Assembly: GCF_003590095.1 (NCBI RefSeq)
Contig: NC_039479.1
Span: 4,774,001 to 4,838,000, forward strand
Source: Trichoplusia ni
Taxonomy: Eukaryota; Arthropoda; Insecta; Lepidoptera; Noctuidae
Direction of reading: 5' to 3'
Length of the DNA: 64,000 nt
The translations under genes were made by a program, and so were the position numbers. Shown piece by piece: positions 1 through 12,535 of the stretch (its first letter is position 1; each line of letters opens with the position of its first letter). Below the pieces are notes generated by a model. That model ran no database searches. It saw only the letters and a program-made list of their open reading frames with translations, and was not told where the DNA came from.

Positions 1-3000
1 ACTTCCAGCCATTCCTTAAGCGTCAAAGTTTTCTCACGCCGTTTCTATTACCTATGGTTGATTTTAGAATATTATAATTCAATGTAAAGTAAGGTTCACA
101 TTAAAATTTAGTGGCAAGACTATAGCCGTTTCTTTAGAACATAATAAACATAAATAAGTGTCATGTATTTTACGAAAATACCTCTTTCGCTATGCATTAG
201 AAAAAGCCGTTAGGATTGATAAGAACTGGATTTTTTCTAAATGTATTCAGAGCAAGACAGATAAACCCTGGGAATTAGTATCACTTAAATCAGTAGGCTT
301 CTATGAGGTCATTGGAGCCCGAAAATATTTTAATAGGCCCAAATTATTTAAATGTGTGTACGTTTAAGACTAGATTTTTAGAAAAAAACTTGGTCGTTAA
401 CGCCATATTCATTGTCTAAAAAGTATATTAAACATAATTAGCATATAAATGTTTGTTAAACGGGCCTTCTTGTTTTGGTTCCGTACTTAAAGGATAAAAA
501 CGGAATCCTATTACTGAGGGTCTGCTGTCTCTTCGTCCGTCATTCACCAGTCTGTATATCATGAACCGTGATGGATGGACAGTTGAAATTTACATAGATT
601 ATGTATTTCTGTTGCCGCTATAATAAAAAATACTAACTATAGAGACCGAGGTTAAGCAACGCTTGTCACGGTCATAAATTTATCATTTAACCGATTTGTT
701 TATCTCTACCTGTCTCTACGGAACCCTTAGTGTCGCTAGTCCGACTCACTTTGATTGGCTTTAAGAGAAATGTATTTTTATATTTTTCACATGGATTTAT
801 TTTACGGCAAAACTACTGAATGAATTAAGGTTGTGGCTTAATGTGACAACGCTATTATATATTCGAGTCTTGAATAAAAAGCTTAACATTTCGACACATT
901 ATACTATACATAATAATCGAATAAATATTAAAGTCGTATTTTTGAGTTGCCTTTTTAACGTTACTGTCTTATTTTTCACTTAAACTTCACATTGATTTGG
1001 TACTACATAGTAATATAAAGATGTCTGCGTACCTATATTCATACATACACCGTGATTTTTTAGACGTCTTACAAAAGCAGCCCAGTTCATTTATCCAATG
1101 ACTAGAACACGTTCACCATAAAAAAATAGGTATTTATTAGATTTGAATAAATTTAAAATGCATTTTTTTTCAAAATTATGATGCAATTCGTAGTTTTTTA
1201 GAAACACAGCTCGGTTGCGAGCGCGGTCCGAGCCTTGTAACAATGGTGAGGGGCGCGGGCAGCGGCGTTTTTATCATTTTTAAGAGTATTTTCAGATTTC
1301 TCTTGTTTAATTTTTCTTCGTACTTAATGTCTTAGTTGATGATAAAAAAATAATAATCGCGCCTAGGGGTATTTTACGTTGGATACATGAACTGGGCTCC
1401 TTTTGTAAGACGACTAAAAAATTACCGTGTATATATCATTCACTTTCAATCTCTGAGCGCTTAATTCGTACACGGGTTTCTTCCTCAAAGTGTGAAAACG
1501 GGGCGCTATTATTAAGGCACACACAAGTGCCGTCTGTCTGTCCGTCTTTCCGCCCGCCTGTCAACAGACCCAAACACATAAACCATGATAGGCGTGATAG
1601 CCAAGTTTAAACTTTCAACCATATAGTATTGTTGTAGCAATTAACAATGAAAAAAAAATCAAGATTATGCTATGGATTTTACGGTCTAAAATTCGCGGGA
1701 GCAAAATTTGTAGGGAATCCTCTGTTCGCGAGTTCATCCCGCGCTTGGCCTGTTTAATTCCCATACTTAAAGGTAAAACTTAAACAGTCTAAGATATAGT
1801 CTTTGAGTCGATTTCAACTACACCTTCTTAAAAATACTTTAATTGACGTTTCAGATTGTTTTACGATTTCAACCGCGGTGACTTAGCTAAACATCCATAG
1901 GAGTAATTTCTTAATAGCTGACTCTTTACGGTAAATTATTAACGTCACACCGAGTACTTACATATTTGTAAATATTAATTAAAATGTAAGCACTAGGAAT
2001 TTTTATGTAGCTTTAATTTTAAAACGTACTTTTGTTTCCATTTGCACAAAATTGAATCAAATGTATTTTTTTTAACTACTCCCGCTCTAAAGATTTCAAT
2101 CCTTGTGTCACTGGGTGCCACAAACGTTAAGTTACATGCGCAGAGACAGCCAGATATAAAAGAAGACCTTGGAGTTTCTTGCCGGTTCCTTTCCATGGGA
2201 ATAACATTTAGAACCGCGCAAATAAAGTCACTAGATCATTTGGTGCCAAATTACTAAACATTTTTGACTACTCTTTTGGTAATTAAAGTACTTTAAATCA
2301 AAGTCGGATTGCATACGTAACAAAGGTAATGCCGTCAAAATTAAATTAATTAAAAGAAGTAATTAGGAAATAAGGCTACTCCTTTGTACAACTTGTTTGG
2401 TAAAACAACTAATTAACTGTATCCTTTAAGTAGATGGAAATTATGTCATGGAATATTTTTATATTATGTAACTTAAAACTTAAGAATTATTGTTAAAGTA
2501 AATTTATGTAAAGATGTAGGATATACCCAGCATAAGTATACATATGACTTAAAGGGATTGCATCAATGTTCATAATAATGAATTATGTACAAGAAAAATG
2601 TACCTATTTAATATATTTATCTTTTATTTAAGAGACAAGCGTATTAATCTCGAATCAATACCTGATATAAGACTCATTACCGAATACACAGAAACATTTT
2701 TTTAGATTTTTATATCTCTGACCCTTCAAGACGTAATGAAGTAATGATGCGACAAATACACCTCTGAGAACGACTTATATTTAAATGGCTTTTAAGTAGA
2801 TGGTTGTTTCTGAAACCAGCTCGAAGACACTATTCAGTATTCTCCATGTGTCCGGTACTAAAGTGAAGAGGATACGATTTAACATAAACTTGAAGCGATA
2901 ATCGATTCGTTTAATATCAGATCGTAAATACATATATTAATAACTATTATAGTTATTAGAAGGAGAATTAATTAAAGGTTAATGGTTTAAAGGTATTTCT

Positions 3001-3399
3001 TATGGTAAGCTGTCAAAAGTGAGAGTTTTCTAGTTACATGTTTTCAAAACTTTGACTAGGTCAAAAGTTGAAGACCCATTTGGCAGCCTATTAAATAGTC
3101 TATTTTACCAAGTTAATTTTTATACTCTTATTTCGTGCACGTCAGAAAATTAATACTGATAAAGTTGCGGATTAAAAGTTGTTATTAAAATGTTATACCA
3201 TGACATTTAGCAACACAAAATTTTTCCGCCAAACGCATAATATACGGAAGTATTTGTACAGCAAATATTATCTAAAACATGCAAAACATAATTCTTTATG
3301 CACCAATCAAAACAAGCTAAACTGAATTAATCTGCTTAACGCCCCCACTATAACGAGGTTTTATATTTTATCGATAGATACAGCTGACCGTGTTTCTGT
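1..3399. other. gene-free AT-rich stretch
   Basis: Apart from the dispersed repeat at 468-640, a GC-rich patch at 1205-1265 (an AACAATGGTGAGG donor-like site, no supported gene) and a possible repeat remnant around 1500-1640 (GTCTGTCTGTCCGTC), I see nothing. Short open frames look random. Confidence 0.5.
468..640 (+). repeat. degraded dispersed repeat with GGTTCCGTA / ATGAACCGTGAT core
   Basis: Contains TTGGTTCCGTACTTAAAGGA, CGGAATCCTATTACTGAGGG and TATATCATGAACCGTGATGG, shared with 57965-58120. A minus-strand fragment lies at 17655-17720. Type of parent element not determined. Confidence 0.5.
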
Positions 3400-3675
3400 T
3401 TACGTGAGAATCGATCCCCAATCGAGCGATATGCTTAGGGCGGGTCGGGTCGAACTTATCTGTGCAGAATAAGCAATAGCAACACTCCACTCTTGTCCGC
3501 CGCTCGCTCAGGCCGATGCGTCGCGTCAAAAACCGCGGGACCGTTGACAACGCTGTCAAACGATCGTTTAAAAAAAGAATGTGATTGTTTTTTTTATGTG
3601 CCTGTCTGAATAAACTCTGTGGATTGTTACCGACCATTTTGGGGATTTAACTGGATAAATATGTGACGATTTTCG
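3400..3675 (+). promoter_or_regulatory. candidate promoter and non-coding first exon for sha
   Basis: The segment 3405-3560 is visibly richer in G+C and CpG than its surroundings, and a consensus donor TTTCG|GTAAGT follows at 3675. The sha start exon has an acceptor at 25683, so a 5' exon must exist somewhere upstream; this is the best-looking donor I noticed, but others were not scored. The opposite strand also has an 89-codon open frame here (3368-3637), unrecognised. Confidence 0.25.
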
Positions 3676-4974
3676 GTAAGTTTTTGAAATAGTTTTTATT
3701 ATATTCGTAGTTTTTTTTTAATTGATCTAAATAAGTAGCGTGTATAAGTGAGAAAAACATCAATTTATTTAACAATGAAAATATAGTCAAAGCTTATGTC
3801 TACTAAACACATAAACAATTAGGTTGAAAGATAATAGTATATTAATTTACATACAAAAGCCATTTTAAGTCGCTAGATATTTAAATCAATCGATCAAAAA
3901 TTTTATAGAAGCTAAAATAAAATATGTATTCGCCAACGGGTTTTCAATAAAATAAAGTATTGTTAACTTTTATTATTGATGTTGAAATGCTAATTTGCCT
4001 CTGTCAGGCCTCTGTTTAAAGGAAGCCTAGACTTGAATTTAATTGCCTATTTTGACATAACATAATAAGAATAACAAACTTTATTTATGACAACTGTTCA
4101 TCTTAAATCAGAACATTAAAATAGTGTATAATATAAAAAAGTATTTAATATTGTGGTTTATTCCAAAATTGTATCAACGTTAATATAAGATTAAGCAATT
4201 ATTATATCAATTAGATATAGCTACAGAATAAAAAAATATCCACGAATTATTCTGGAATATATAATTTATTGACTTGTGAGATTAAAGCACGTACATTCAA
4301 CAATAAAAATAAAATTACAAAATCATATTTTATTAAAAATGCGACATGTTATCAGCAAAGAGGTTTATTATGTTATTAAAATTAAAGAGTAAATCTGAGT
4401 CATGAAGAATAATTAAAATAATAAGATTTTTGATACGTAAAGGTTTTATAAAATTAAATATTCAAGTAGATAATTATATTTTAGACGAATACTTTTTATT
4501 ATTAATCGCGATCAATTTGTTTTGATAACAACGTTTTTACGACATTGATGGCCTTGAGTAGAAGATCTAGGGGTATAATAATAAATATTAGTAGAGTACT
4601 ACAAAATACACCTTTTTTTTGTAATTTACTTATTATTATTTATGTGCGTTTTCTTACAAATGAAAATCTGGTATCGTAGTTTTAGTTACTGTACACCACC
4701 GAAACGGCTAGAGATTTTTATGAATGTTCATATGCTTAGTGGACTAGAAATCGGCAACAATCTACATACATATATATTTATACTATATTTCTAGACCACC
4801 TCCAACATAACCACCTCCGAAAATTTCACTAGTAATAATTTACACCTATAGAAAAACAACGTTTGCCTGGTCAGCTATTACAAAAAAAAAAATATTACAT
4901 CCCTTTACTCAAGGCCACCAAAAACTAAACAAATTAAATAGTTATAATATCGTACCGTATCTCCTAAAGGCTGA

Positions 4975-5036
4975 AAAGAGACGTCGCTCTGTAACGTGTA
5001 TAGCGCTATCTTGCTCCCTCAACAACAATATTATCA
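4975..5036 (+). repeat. dispersed short repeat with GTATAGCGC core, copy 1
   Basis: GAGACGTCGCTCTGTAACG, then GTATAGCGCTATCTTGCTCC and CAACAACAATATTAT. Same order of blocks at 9502, 40709, 50535 and 54431. Confidence 0.5.
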
Positions 5037-5286
5037 TTTTATGACATGACGGTAGGCCCACTAAGCAAAGATTTAGTGCCTATGATACTCTTTACATTCA
5101 GTTTATGGTCTGTCGGGGAGATTGACAACCGATGCATTGACTACAGGTTAACAGGTTCAATCCTACGGGTTTCCGATGGTAATGTACATTGTATACTATT
5201 TGATGTAAATGATAAATGGACGCATCACTGATTTCTATACTGTAGATTCTGAATTATTATTTATGTTGGTTTAAGGTGCCTTTGAG

Positions 5287-5314
5287 AATCTATTATGTTT
5301 AAACATAATAGATT
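5287..5314. repeat. 28-bp perfect palindrome
   Basis: AATCTATTATGTTT followed directly by its exact complement, no loop. It lies in otherwise featureless AT-rich sequence. Confidence 0.9.
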
Positions 5315-6168
5315 TACCATGTAATTTTGCTTTCAACATGATACAACATAAAAAAAATATTTATAAACATTAAAAAAAATTAAAAACAGACACAAGTCTT
5401 TTAACACAAATGAACTAAAAAAAATATTTAACATTCGATTTCGTTTAAAAATCAATTATCTTCAATTTTATTATTCTTAAAAGCTTGTTTCAAAATAAAG
5501 CTGGCAGTTTGTAATAACAATTGCAAAACGGTCAAGTTATTTAAATATAGAACGTGCAAGTACTCGATCTCGTTAAGGTTTCACCATAATGCAAGAAAAA
5601 GTAGTGACGTGCCGCTTCTAATATTATAGAGGCGGGCTTAATAAAGACACATTCACACCTTTTTTGTATCGATAAATCTCTACTCTAAAATTATCGTGTA
5701 ACGTCAACCTGAATCTACACAAAAAGTGTAATACGATAAAGTTTAACAGGCAGGGTTGCTTAACATGATAGGACAGAAAAAAATAACGGTATGGGATAAA
5801 AACACCTGCAGTTGACCCGAGTTTTTACAACATAGAGCACAAAAAACGAACAAAAAGTGTCGGCGCATCAATTAAACATAAATCATTCGTAAGCCCAGAA
5901 TTGTTATTTATAGATGTTTAATTAATAAGTCTATGATTTTGTCGTTAACTTGAATAGGTACGCAATGTTAGTATGGATTTTGGGACAGTCATTTCCGATC
6001 ATTTTCTTTCGTGAATCTGGCATGAACATACTTATAATACGTACGTTTAACGTCATTAAGCTTGTTTTTCAATAGTTTATTACTGAGTTACATAGAAGCC
6101 TGCAAAACAAAATATTATTCAAATATTTCTGCTAAAAATCATTCACATATTAAGCTCGTTCAAACGAG

Positions 6169-6276
6169 GCGAGAATAACTTGCAAGTTGCAATACATTAC
6201 GGCGCAGCTTAGCTCTGGTATCAAAATTAAAATATCATCGCTGGTAATGTAAGACAACTTGTAGCATATTTCTCGC
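6169..6276. repeat. imperfect inverted repeat, about 108 bp
   Basis: GCGAGAATAACTTGCAAGTT faces the complement of GCATATTTCTCGC. The inner ends are ACATTACGGCG and CGCTGGTAATGT. A related unit sits at 6353-6402 (CATTGACAGCCGC to CCGGCAATGTA) and a nearly fused pair of ends at 9076-9092 (ACATTGCTGGCAATGT). Confidence 0.5.
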
Positions 6277-8042
6277 TTCATATAAATCAGGTTTTACGAT
6301 GGGAGTTAGTTTTTACAACCTCAGTCCACAATTTTTAAAGAATACTGTTAATACATTGACAGCCGCACAGCTCTGGTATAAATAATTGCGTATCATATCC
6401 GGCAATGTATCAAACTCACACAATAATTCTCAACGAACCTTTTATCTGTACTCGGTTTCACGCGTTACATTCTGCTACACCTCTTAATACCACATAATTA
6501 TCCAATCATGTCTTCCTACCGACTAAACCAAGTTTTAAACCTTTAATTAAACCCTAAAAACACGTTACACCGAGGCGCATTGATTCTTATTAAATTAAAT
6601 CACGGAATAAATTAAAAATGCATTTACATAATTATTTAATTACAAGTCAAAACATGGAAATGGTTAACCTACTTAGTGTTACCCGACTGTGCTGTTATGT
6701 GGTGTAATGTGTTTTTGTTGTGGGTAATAGAGAGGTGTATCATTCATCAAGATATTTCACGTCATGAAGGCGCAATAAAGTTTTTATGATACGTTTGCCT
6801 TCCGCGGTCTAAGATTGAAGAATTGCACCATGTAAATATTAATTTCAAGCTACATTTGATGACATATCAAACTTAGCTGTAAATTTATTCCTGGAAATGA
6901 ATATTTACTCACTAACATGTTTAGAAGTACATATTTAATAACTAGAATGTTTGTTTAATATTGACAAAAGTAGGATCTATATTTACACTTAAATTAAGTA
7001 CTAAAAACAAAACGATAATTCAAATAACGCATCAAAAAATTCATCGGCGTCGCAGAAGTACACTAAAAAACCTTTATGTTTTTGTCAATGTCTAGAAAAT
7101 AGAGCTATCAAGCATCAACATCAATCAACTTTTGCCTGGAAGTAGGAGTCGAGGATCGACACATGTACTAACAGTTAACGGTAAAAAAATATCTTCCGAA
7201 TAAGGAATTAAAAAAAAATCAAATCGATAAAATAAAACTAAGAATGGAAAGCTTTTAGTACAAGGTGCCATAGGCAAAAGTAAAGATTTTTATTGCTTTT
7301 TATGTCTCTATATCCGATATTTTTTTAAATTGATGCAATTAAATGTTTATAGCTATCGTTATATGCTATTATAGTTCAAAGGACAATTATATTTTAAAAC
7401 ACCATAAGGCTCGTTTGCTGATAGATTTCTATTTTTTACATTTTGTTTTGTATGATATGATTTGTGCCAACTGCACTGAGAGGAATTTTTCAGGTTAACA
7501 TTATGCCTTTTACATTCACAAATAACCTATTTTTCTATAGGTATATGACAGTTACCAAAATCAGTTCAGTAAATCCAAAGAAGATACTAAAAGGTCACTT
7601 AATTCTAAGCTCAGAAATCCGTACTGAAAGGGTGGAAACTGGACCAATTACTAAAGCACATCCATATGTGTGTTTGTCACCAGGTTGTGTATAAGAAACC
7701 GTTATAGCTAGCCAGTTAAAATTTCACAACCGACTGAACTGCCACTAAAACAATAAAATGTGATGTCGCAATTTTTTTATGCATTTGTACTTATACAAAC
7801 GTGATCCTCATCGTCGCGATTTTGACTCTTACTTAATCGGTTTTAACTTACTCAACATAAGGCACGTTTTAAGACAACCCCAAGAATTAATATTTTTTGG
7901 GTTCCGGAAAATGGAACCCTGTTTTTGGAGCACGGCTGAGAATTTGCAAAAAAGTTCGATCAAACTAGATTAGACATTAAATTAGATCTTCATAGTTAAG
8001 TATTAATACAGGCAAATTCCTTATAACCACAAGTAACAATAA

Positions 8043-8307
8043 TCTATACTTGATTAAATTTATTTATTAATAATCTAGAGTTTGTTTGTTTGTTTGAACG
8101 TGCTAATCTCAGGAACTACTGGTCCAAATTGAAAAATTCTTTTTGTGTTGAATAGACCATTCATCGAGGAAGGCTTTAAGCTATAAACCATCACGCTGCA
8201 ACTAATAGGAGCGAAGATACAATGGAAAATGTGAACAAAAACAGGGCAGGTATAAATCATAACTTATATCTTCTACCCACGGGGACGAAGTCGCGGGCAA
8301 CAGCTAG
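8043..8307 (+). mobile_element. Lep1-like Helitron copy with disturbed 5' end
   Basis: The same body and 3' end (GCGGGCAACAGCTAG, then T) as the copy at 41795. The first bases TCTATACT are separated from the rest by an AT-rich stretch, so the 5' end is rearranged or the start is nearer 8077. Confidence 0.7.
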
Positions 8308-9501
8308 TTGAAAATAAAATGACACGCGCCAAAACAAATGACTTTTCGATTAATGAATAATTTATAATCTTCGACGAAACATGGTCACCAGTAACGTCAC
8401 GGTTTAATGGGTGCATTTCATCTTTTGGAATTTTCACACGATGCCGCGATCTATGGAAAATTTTCGTTCGATCGGGTATTTCGGAATATTGCTTGGTGTA
8501 TTTTAAAAATAGAAATGTATACTGGTTTAACTGACCTGGGTTACCGGTTGAGCGATTTAATGTTTATAGATCAAGGTCGTAGAGTTTTCTTTGACTTGTT
8601 TACTTTAGGCATTTGTTACCTTTTATTAATGTGATTTGGAGACCTTAGGTTACCTTAACGTCTTTTTGAAATATTTTCTATTTTGATATATGAGTGAAAT
8701 ATTTAATTTTATCCGATGTTGTAACCGACTAGTTTTCCTTAATGGAATCCTATCGCAAATTCAACTCGCACTTGACCGCCTTTAAAAACATTTCGCACAC
8801 CGAATCAAAAACATGCTACTTATTAACTCTCCTCGTATCATTTATATTTCTTTTCTCGAGCGGATCTAAGGGTGCAATTAGTCAGATAATTAATTGGTTC
8901 AAAGTAGTGATCAGAACAATGAGAAAGAGAATAGTTTTTACTTTGTAAACGATGTCTTGATGATCATAAAACTTTTTAGTGTGATTACTGTTTTATTAGC
9001 AAACGATGGTATTATCCCGGGATTAATAACTTAAAGTTTCTTTAAGCGTAGCAAGAACTATCGCGCAAATTGTAATACATTGCTGGCAATGTTACGTCAA
9101 TTTTGAAACCCGAGCTGGGTGGCTAGGTAGTGTATAGCAATCTTACGATATTCCTCGTTAGTCTGAATCAAGTTTTACGCTACAACGGTAGTGTATAGCG
9201 ATCTTAAAAAAAAAAACAGCTTCATGATGAACATTATAGCATCTTATTGAGAATAGAAACAGTACGGTCAGTAACAGAAGCTGTTTAGTCAGGGGAAAAA
9301 ATTATAAAACAATTACATTACGGTATAAGTTGGCTTGTTGAAGATTAAAGCATAGCGTTAATTGGTTATATGTTTGCGTAAAGACTATTAATTTTAATGG
9401 TCTAAAAGTAATGAAATTAGTGGCTGTTGCAATCACTTATTGTATTTATTTTCATTTTTAGGCCGACTACAAAACTTTTAAAGTAATATTACTAAAGTTA
9501 T

Positions 9502-9560
9502 AAAAGAGACACCGCTCTACATTGCGTGTTGCGTTATCACGCTTCCACAGCTGAAAAATG
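9502..9560 (+). repeat. dispersed short repeat with GTATAGCGC core, copy 2
   Basis: AAAGAGACACCGCTCTACAT then GTTGCGTTATCACGCTTCCA. Partial cores GTGTATAGCAATCTT and GTGTATAGCGATCTT also occur at about 9131 and 9191. Confidence 0.45.
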
Positions 9561-11050
9561 ATTCTTTTCAGAAATGCTGAACGAGTCTTTCAACTGATTT
9601 GGCTCATTGTACACGTGTAGAACAGTAATTGTAAATCGTGATAGTTCTGTCTCGAAAAGAACATAGATACGTAAAATAATAGAACATGTGTACATTAAAA
9701 GTGATTTTAACCGACCTTCATTGATTAGGGTTCGATCCTACTTTTAGAACACGAGATAACAGTTCAATCGTCTAATAGTCTAATGTATACCTCGAAAATC
9801 TGAAAAATTCTACCACAGCGTACTAGACACATCTGTTTTCCTGGCAACTCTACATTTCTCTTTTCGCTAACATAGTTTAAATTAAATTATAATACAATCT
9901 TTTAGTTGACGCACTGAAGAATAAGAAGAACTAAGTTATTAAGGAACATGAATTACTAAGTTCAATAACTAATCGATTTCAAATAGATAACAAATAGGAT
10001 ACCGTTAACATTATTCGTCGCAGGTAACTGAACATGAAAATCGTCTCTACATATTTTACACAAACAAACGCGTGTTCTGTCTATGTTAATTTAAGAAGCG
10101 ATAAAATTCTGTCTTTATCCAAATATTTACAAATCTAGTCTCAGCTATTATTTGTGTTTCGTGAAGTGTTCTCTGCGGGAGACGTGTTGCATTAGCAATA
10201 TTTAATAATAATTAGTTAATATTTATGTGTAGAACTTGTTTTAGTAGTAACCGACGCTGACATCACGTTTGGCTTGATTGTATGAACATAGAGCATAGAT
10301 GAATAGAAGAAAGTGGCACTCAAGGTTACTAGAGGATTATGAAGCTTATCATATTAAAATTTGACATATTATTATGATAGTATTTTAAAATATCAAGTTA
10401 AAATTTTGGATTTCTTGTGTTTTATAAAACCTAAGGTTACAAGCTGCTTTTCCTGTCCTTTTCCATGTCAAGAAGTAAGCATAATTTATATTGTGTATGT
10501 GAGCTTTTTATTAGCGAAAAAGTGCGTCGAGTTTAGTTTGGTGACATTCCTTCCGGTAATAAAAAACAGTACTTCCATTTACATGTCTTTTCTGGGACTT
10601 GAATTGTACCAAACGATTATTTGACGTGATACTTTCAAGTATATATATATGTAGGTATTTGAGCTACTGTTTTGTAGAGATTTTTTTGTGACCCAATGGA
10701 AATCCTCGTAGACTTTCTTCACCTTAGCAATAGCAAGCGGGTGTGCCGGAATCACCCGATATTGGGATACAAAACGATAGAAATTTTCTTCAGTTAAGTT
10801 CCAACCAACGCCTAAGATATCAATTTAATTTCCCATAGCAGCAATCAAGCCATTTGCCACTTCCCATGGGAAATGGTAGTTATATTAGTAGCAGTCACGA
10901 ACTTTGCTATAGTAAATAGTTTGTACGTCACTAGCTTGCATCAGCCTCTTGTTGAATACGAATCGACAAGTTTGTTGCCGTGTGATTACCTTGTAAAGAA
11001 ATCTCTTGAATTTTGAGATGATAATCAACAATCTTGTGTGATTATTATAA

Positions 11051-11199
11051 TAACGGCTTACTCACGCGTATTTATCGTGGTAGCCCGACTAGTTTCGGGT
11101 CGAACTCGCGATCCCGCCGCGTCTGCTCATGATTAAGGACTCCGGTTAGGTCCGAAACTAGTCGGGCATCCCCGATAAATACGCGTGAGTAAACCGTTA
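11051..11199. mobile_element. foldback element, 149 bp, with TTACTCACGCG ends
   Basis: Arms TAACGGCTTACTCACGCGTA and its near-perfect complement ending at 11199, continuing through TTTATCG and CCCGACTAGTTTCGG to about 50 bp each. A degraded relative is at 12461-12535. Confidence 0.8.
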
Positions 11200-12460
11200 C
11201 ATCATTTAGTAATCTTGTGTGAAATGAGCTCTTAATCCCAACATAAGTTATTTTATTTATTATTCTAAGATAAACTTATAATTTTTATGGCAACTCTACA
11301 CTGAACAAATTCTAATTACTCACATCTGAATTTCTTAGTGAAATGGTTTGAAGTGAAACATGGATAGTGGACAAATTCTTTTCCTATGCAGGTATTCAAC
11401 CAACGACACTTCGTGCCCAGTGGTTTTGTCTAGACCCTCGTCGACCCCTATAACACTCGCCCATCCAGGCAGAAATTAGCATTCCTTCAAATATGTAAAG
11501 AAAACTACTGGCTAACGATGTTTGGTACATCCAAATAATTATCCTTAATTAACTACTTTCCCACGCAGCTGCACGTGCGTTTCGTTCAAAAATGTTATTC
11601 GTTTTTTGCGAATTTTATAGAAAGTTTATTCAACGATCAATGTTTTGAATAACATATCCTTTTGATAGTTCTGTTAGATATTTTGAAAATCATTTTGTGG
11701 TTTACTGCACATCAATGTAGCAAAATACTAAAATGAGCCTTATGACCTAGAAAATAAAACATTGTTCGTGCCTAGCAAAAATGTTTTGTCTATGTGATTT
11801 ATCTAACACGTTAATACTAAATCAAGTTCATTTGTTTTTCCTCAAACCGCAAAACACGAAAGTATACATTCCTTTTGAGGTCATTTAGACACTTAAAAGG
11901 TATAGCCATTATTTAGATGATGGTTTTATTTACATATACGAATGTAAAATTAATTTCTCGTATTCTAATGGCTTTTCCAACACCGAAATTACCGGTGACT
12001 CTATTTTTAACTTCAGTCCTGTTATTTGGTTAGCTAAAGTTATTTATATAAGTCATATTTGTATTCAAACAGTGATATTTCTGAATTATGAGACATAAGA
12101 TATTAGCAACTTTTGACAGTTGTTTAAAATAATACAGGCTTTGCAGATTATAGATAGTACTTATGTGATTTGTTTTCACTATTTGAATAAATATGAAGAA
12201 CGCTTTATTTGCAAAATTAAGTCAGTCAGTCAAAGTCAATTCCTTTATTTTAATTAGACCAGTATATGGCACTTTTGAACGTCAAAACAATTTATATATG
12301 AACAATATTAAAAACTAGTGTCAGTCTGTCGGTCAGTCTCCTATTGAAGCTACCGCTAATTAGATTGGTACTTAAAAGTACCATCTTTTTCGTATCTACA
12401 TCAGTACTGTTTACTGACGCACATTTATCGGGATTGTCACATGTGACACGATATCATAGC

Positions 12461-12535
12461 ACCGCTATGTCAACTCATGATTAAGGAATTCGGTCGGGTC
12501 CGAAAGTAGTTCGGGTGATCCCGACGATTATATTC
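12461..12535. repeat. degraded fragment of the 11051 foldback family
   Basis: CTCATGATTAAGGAATTCGG and GGGTCCGAAAGTAGTTCGGG match the centre and right arm of the element at 11051. The rest is lost. Confidence 0.55.

Noticed and set aside
9720..9740. B-box-like GGGTTCGATCCTAC
   Set aside because: No A box or pairing arms around it, so it is an isolated match.
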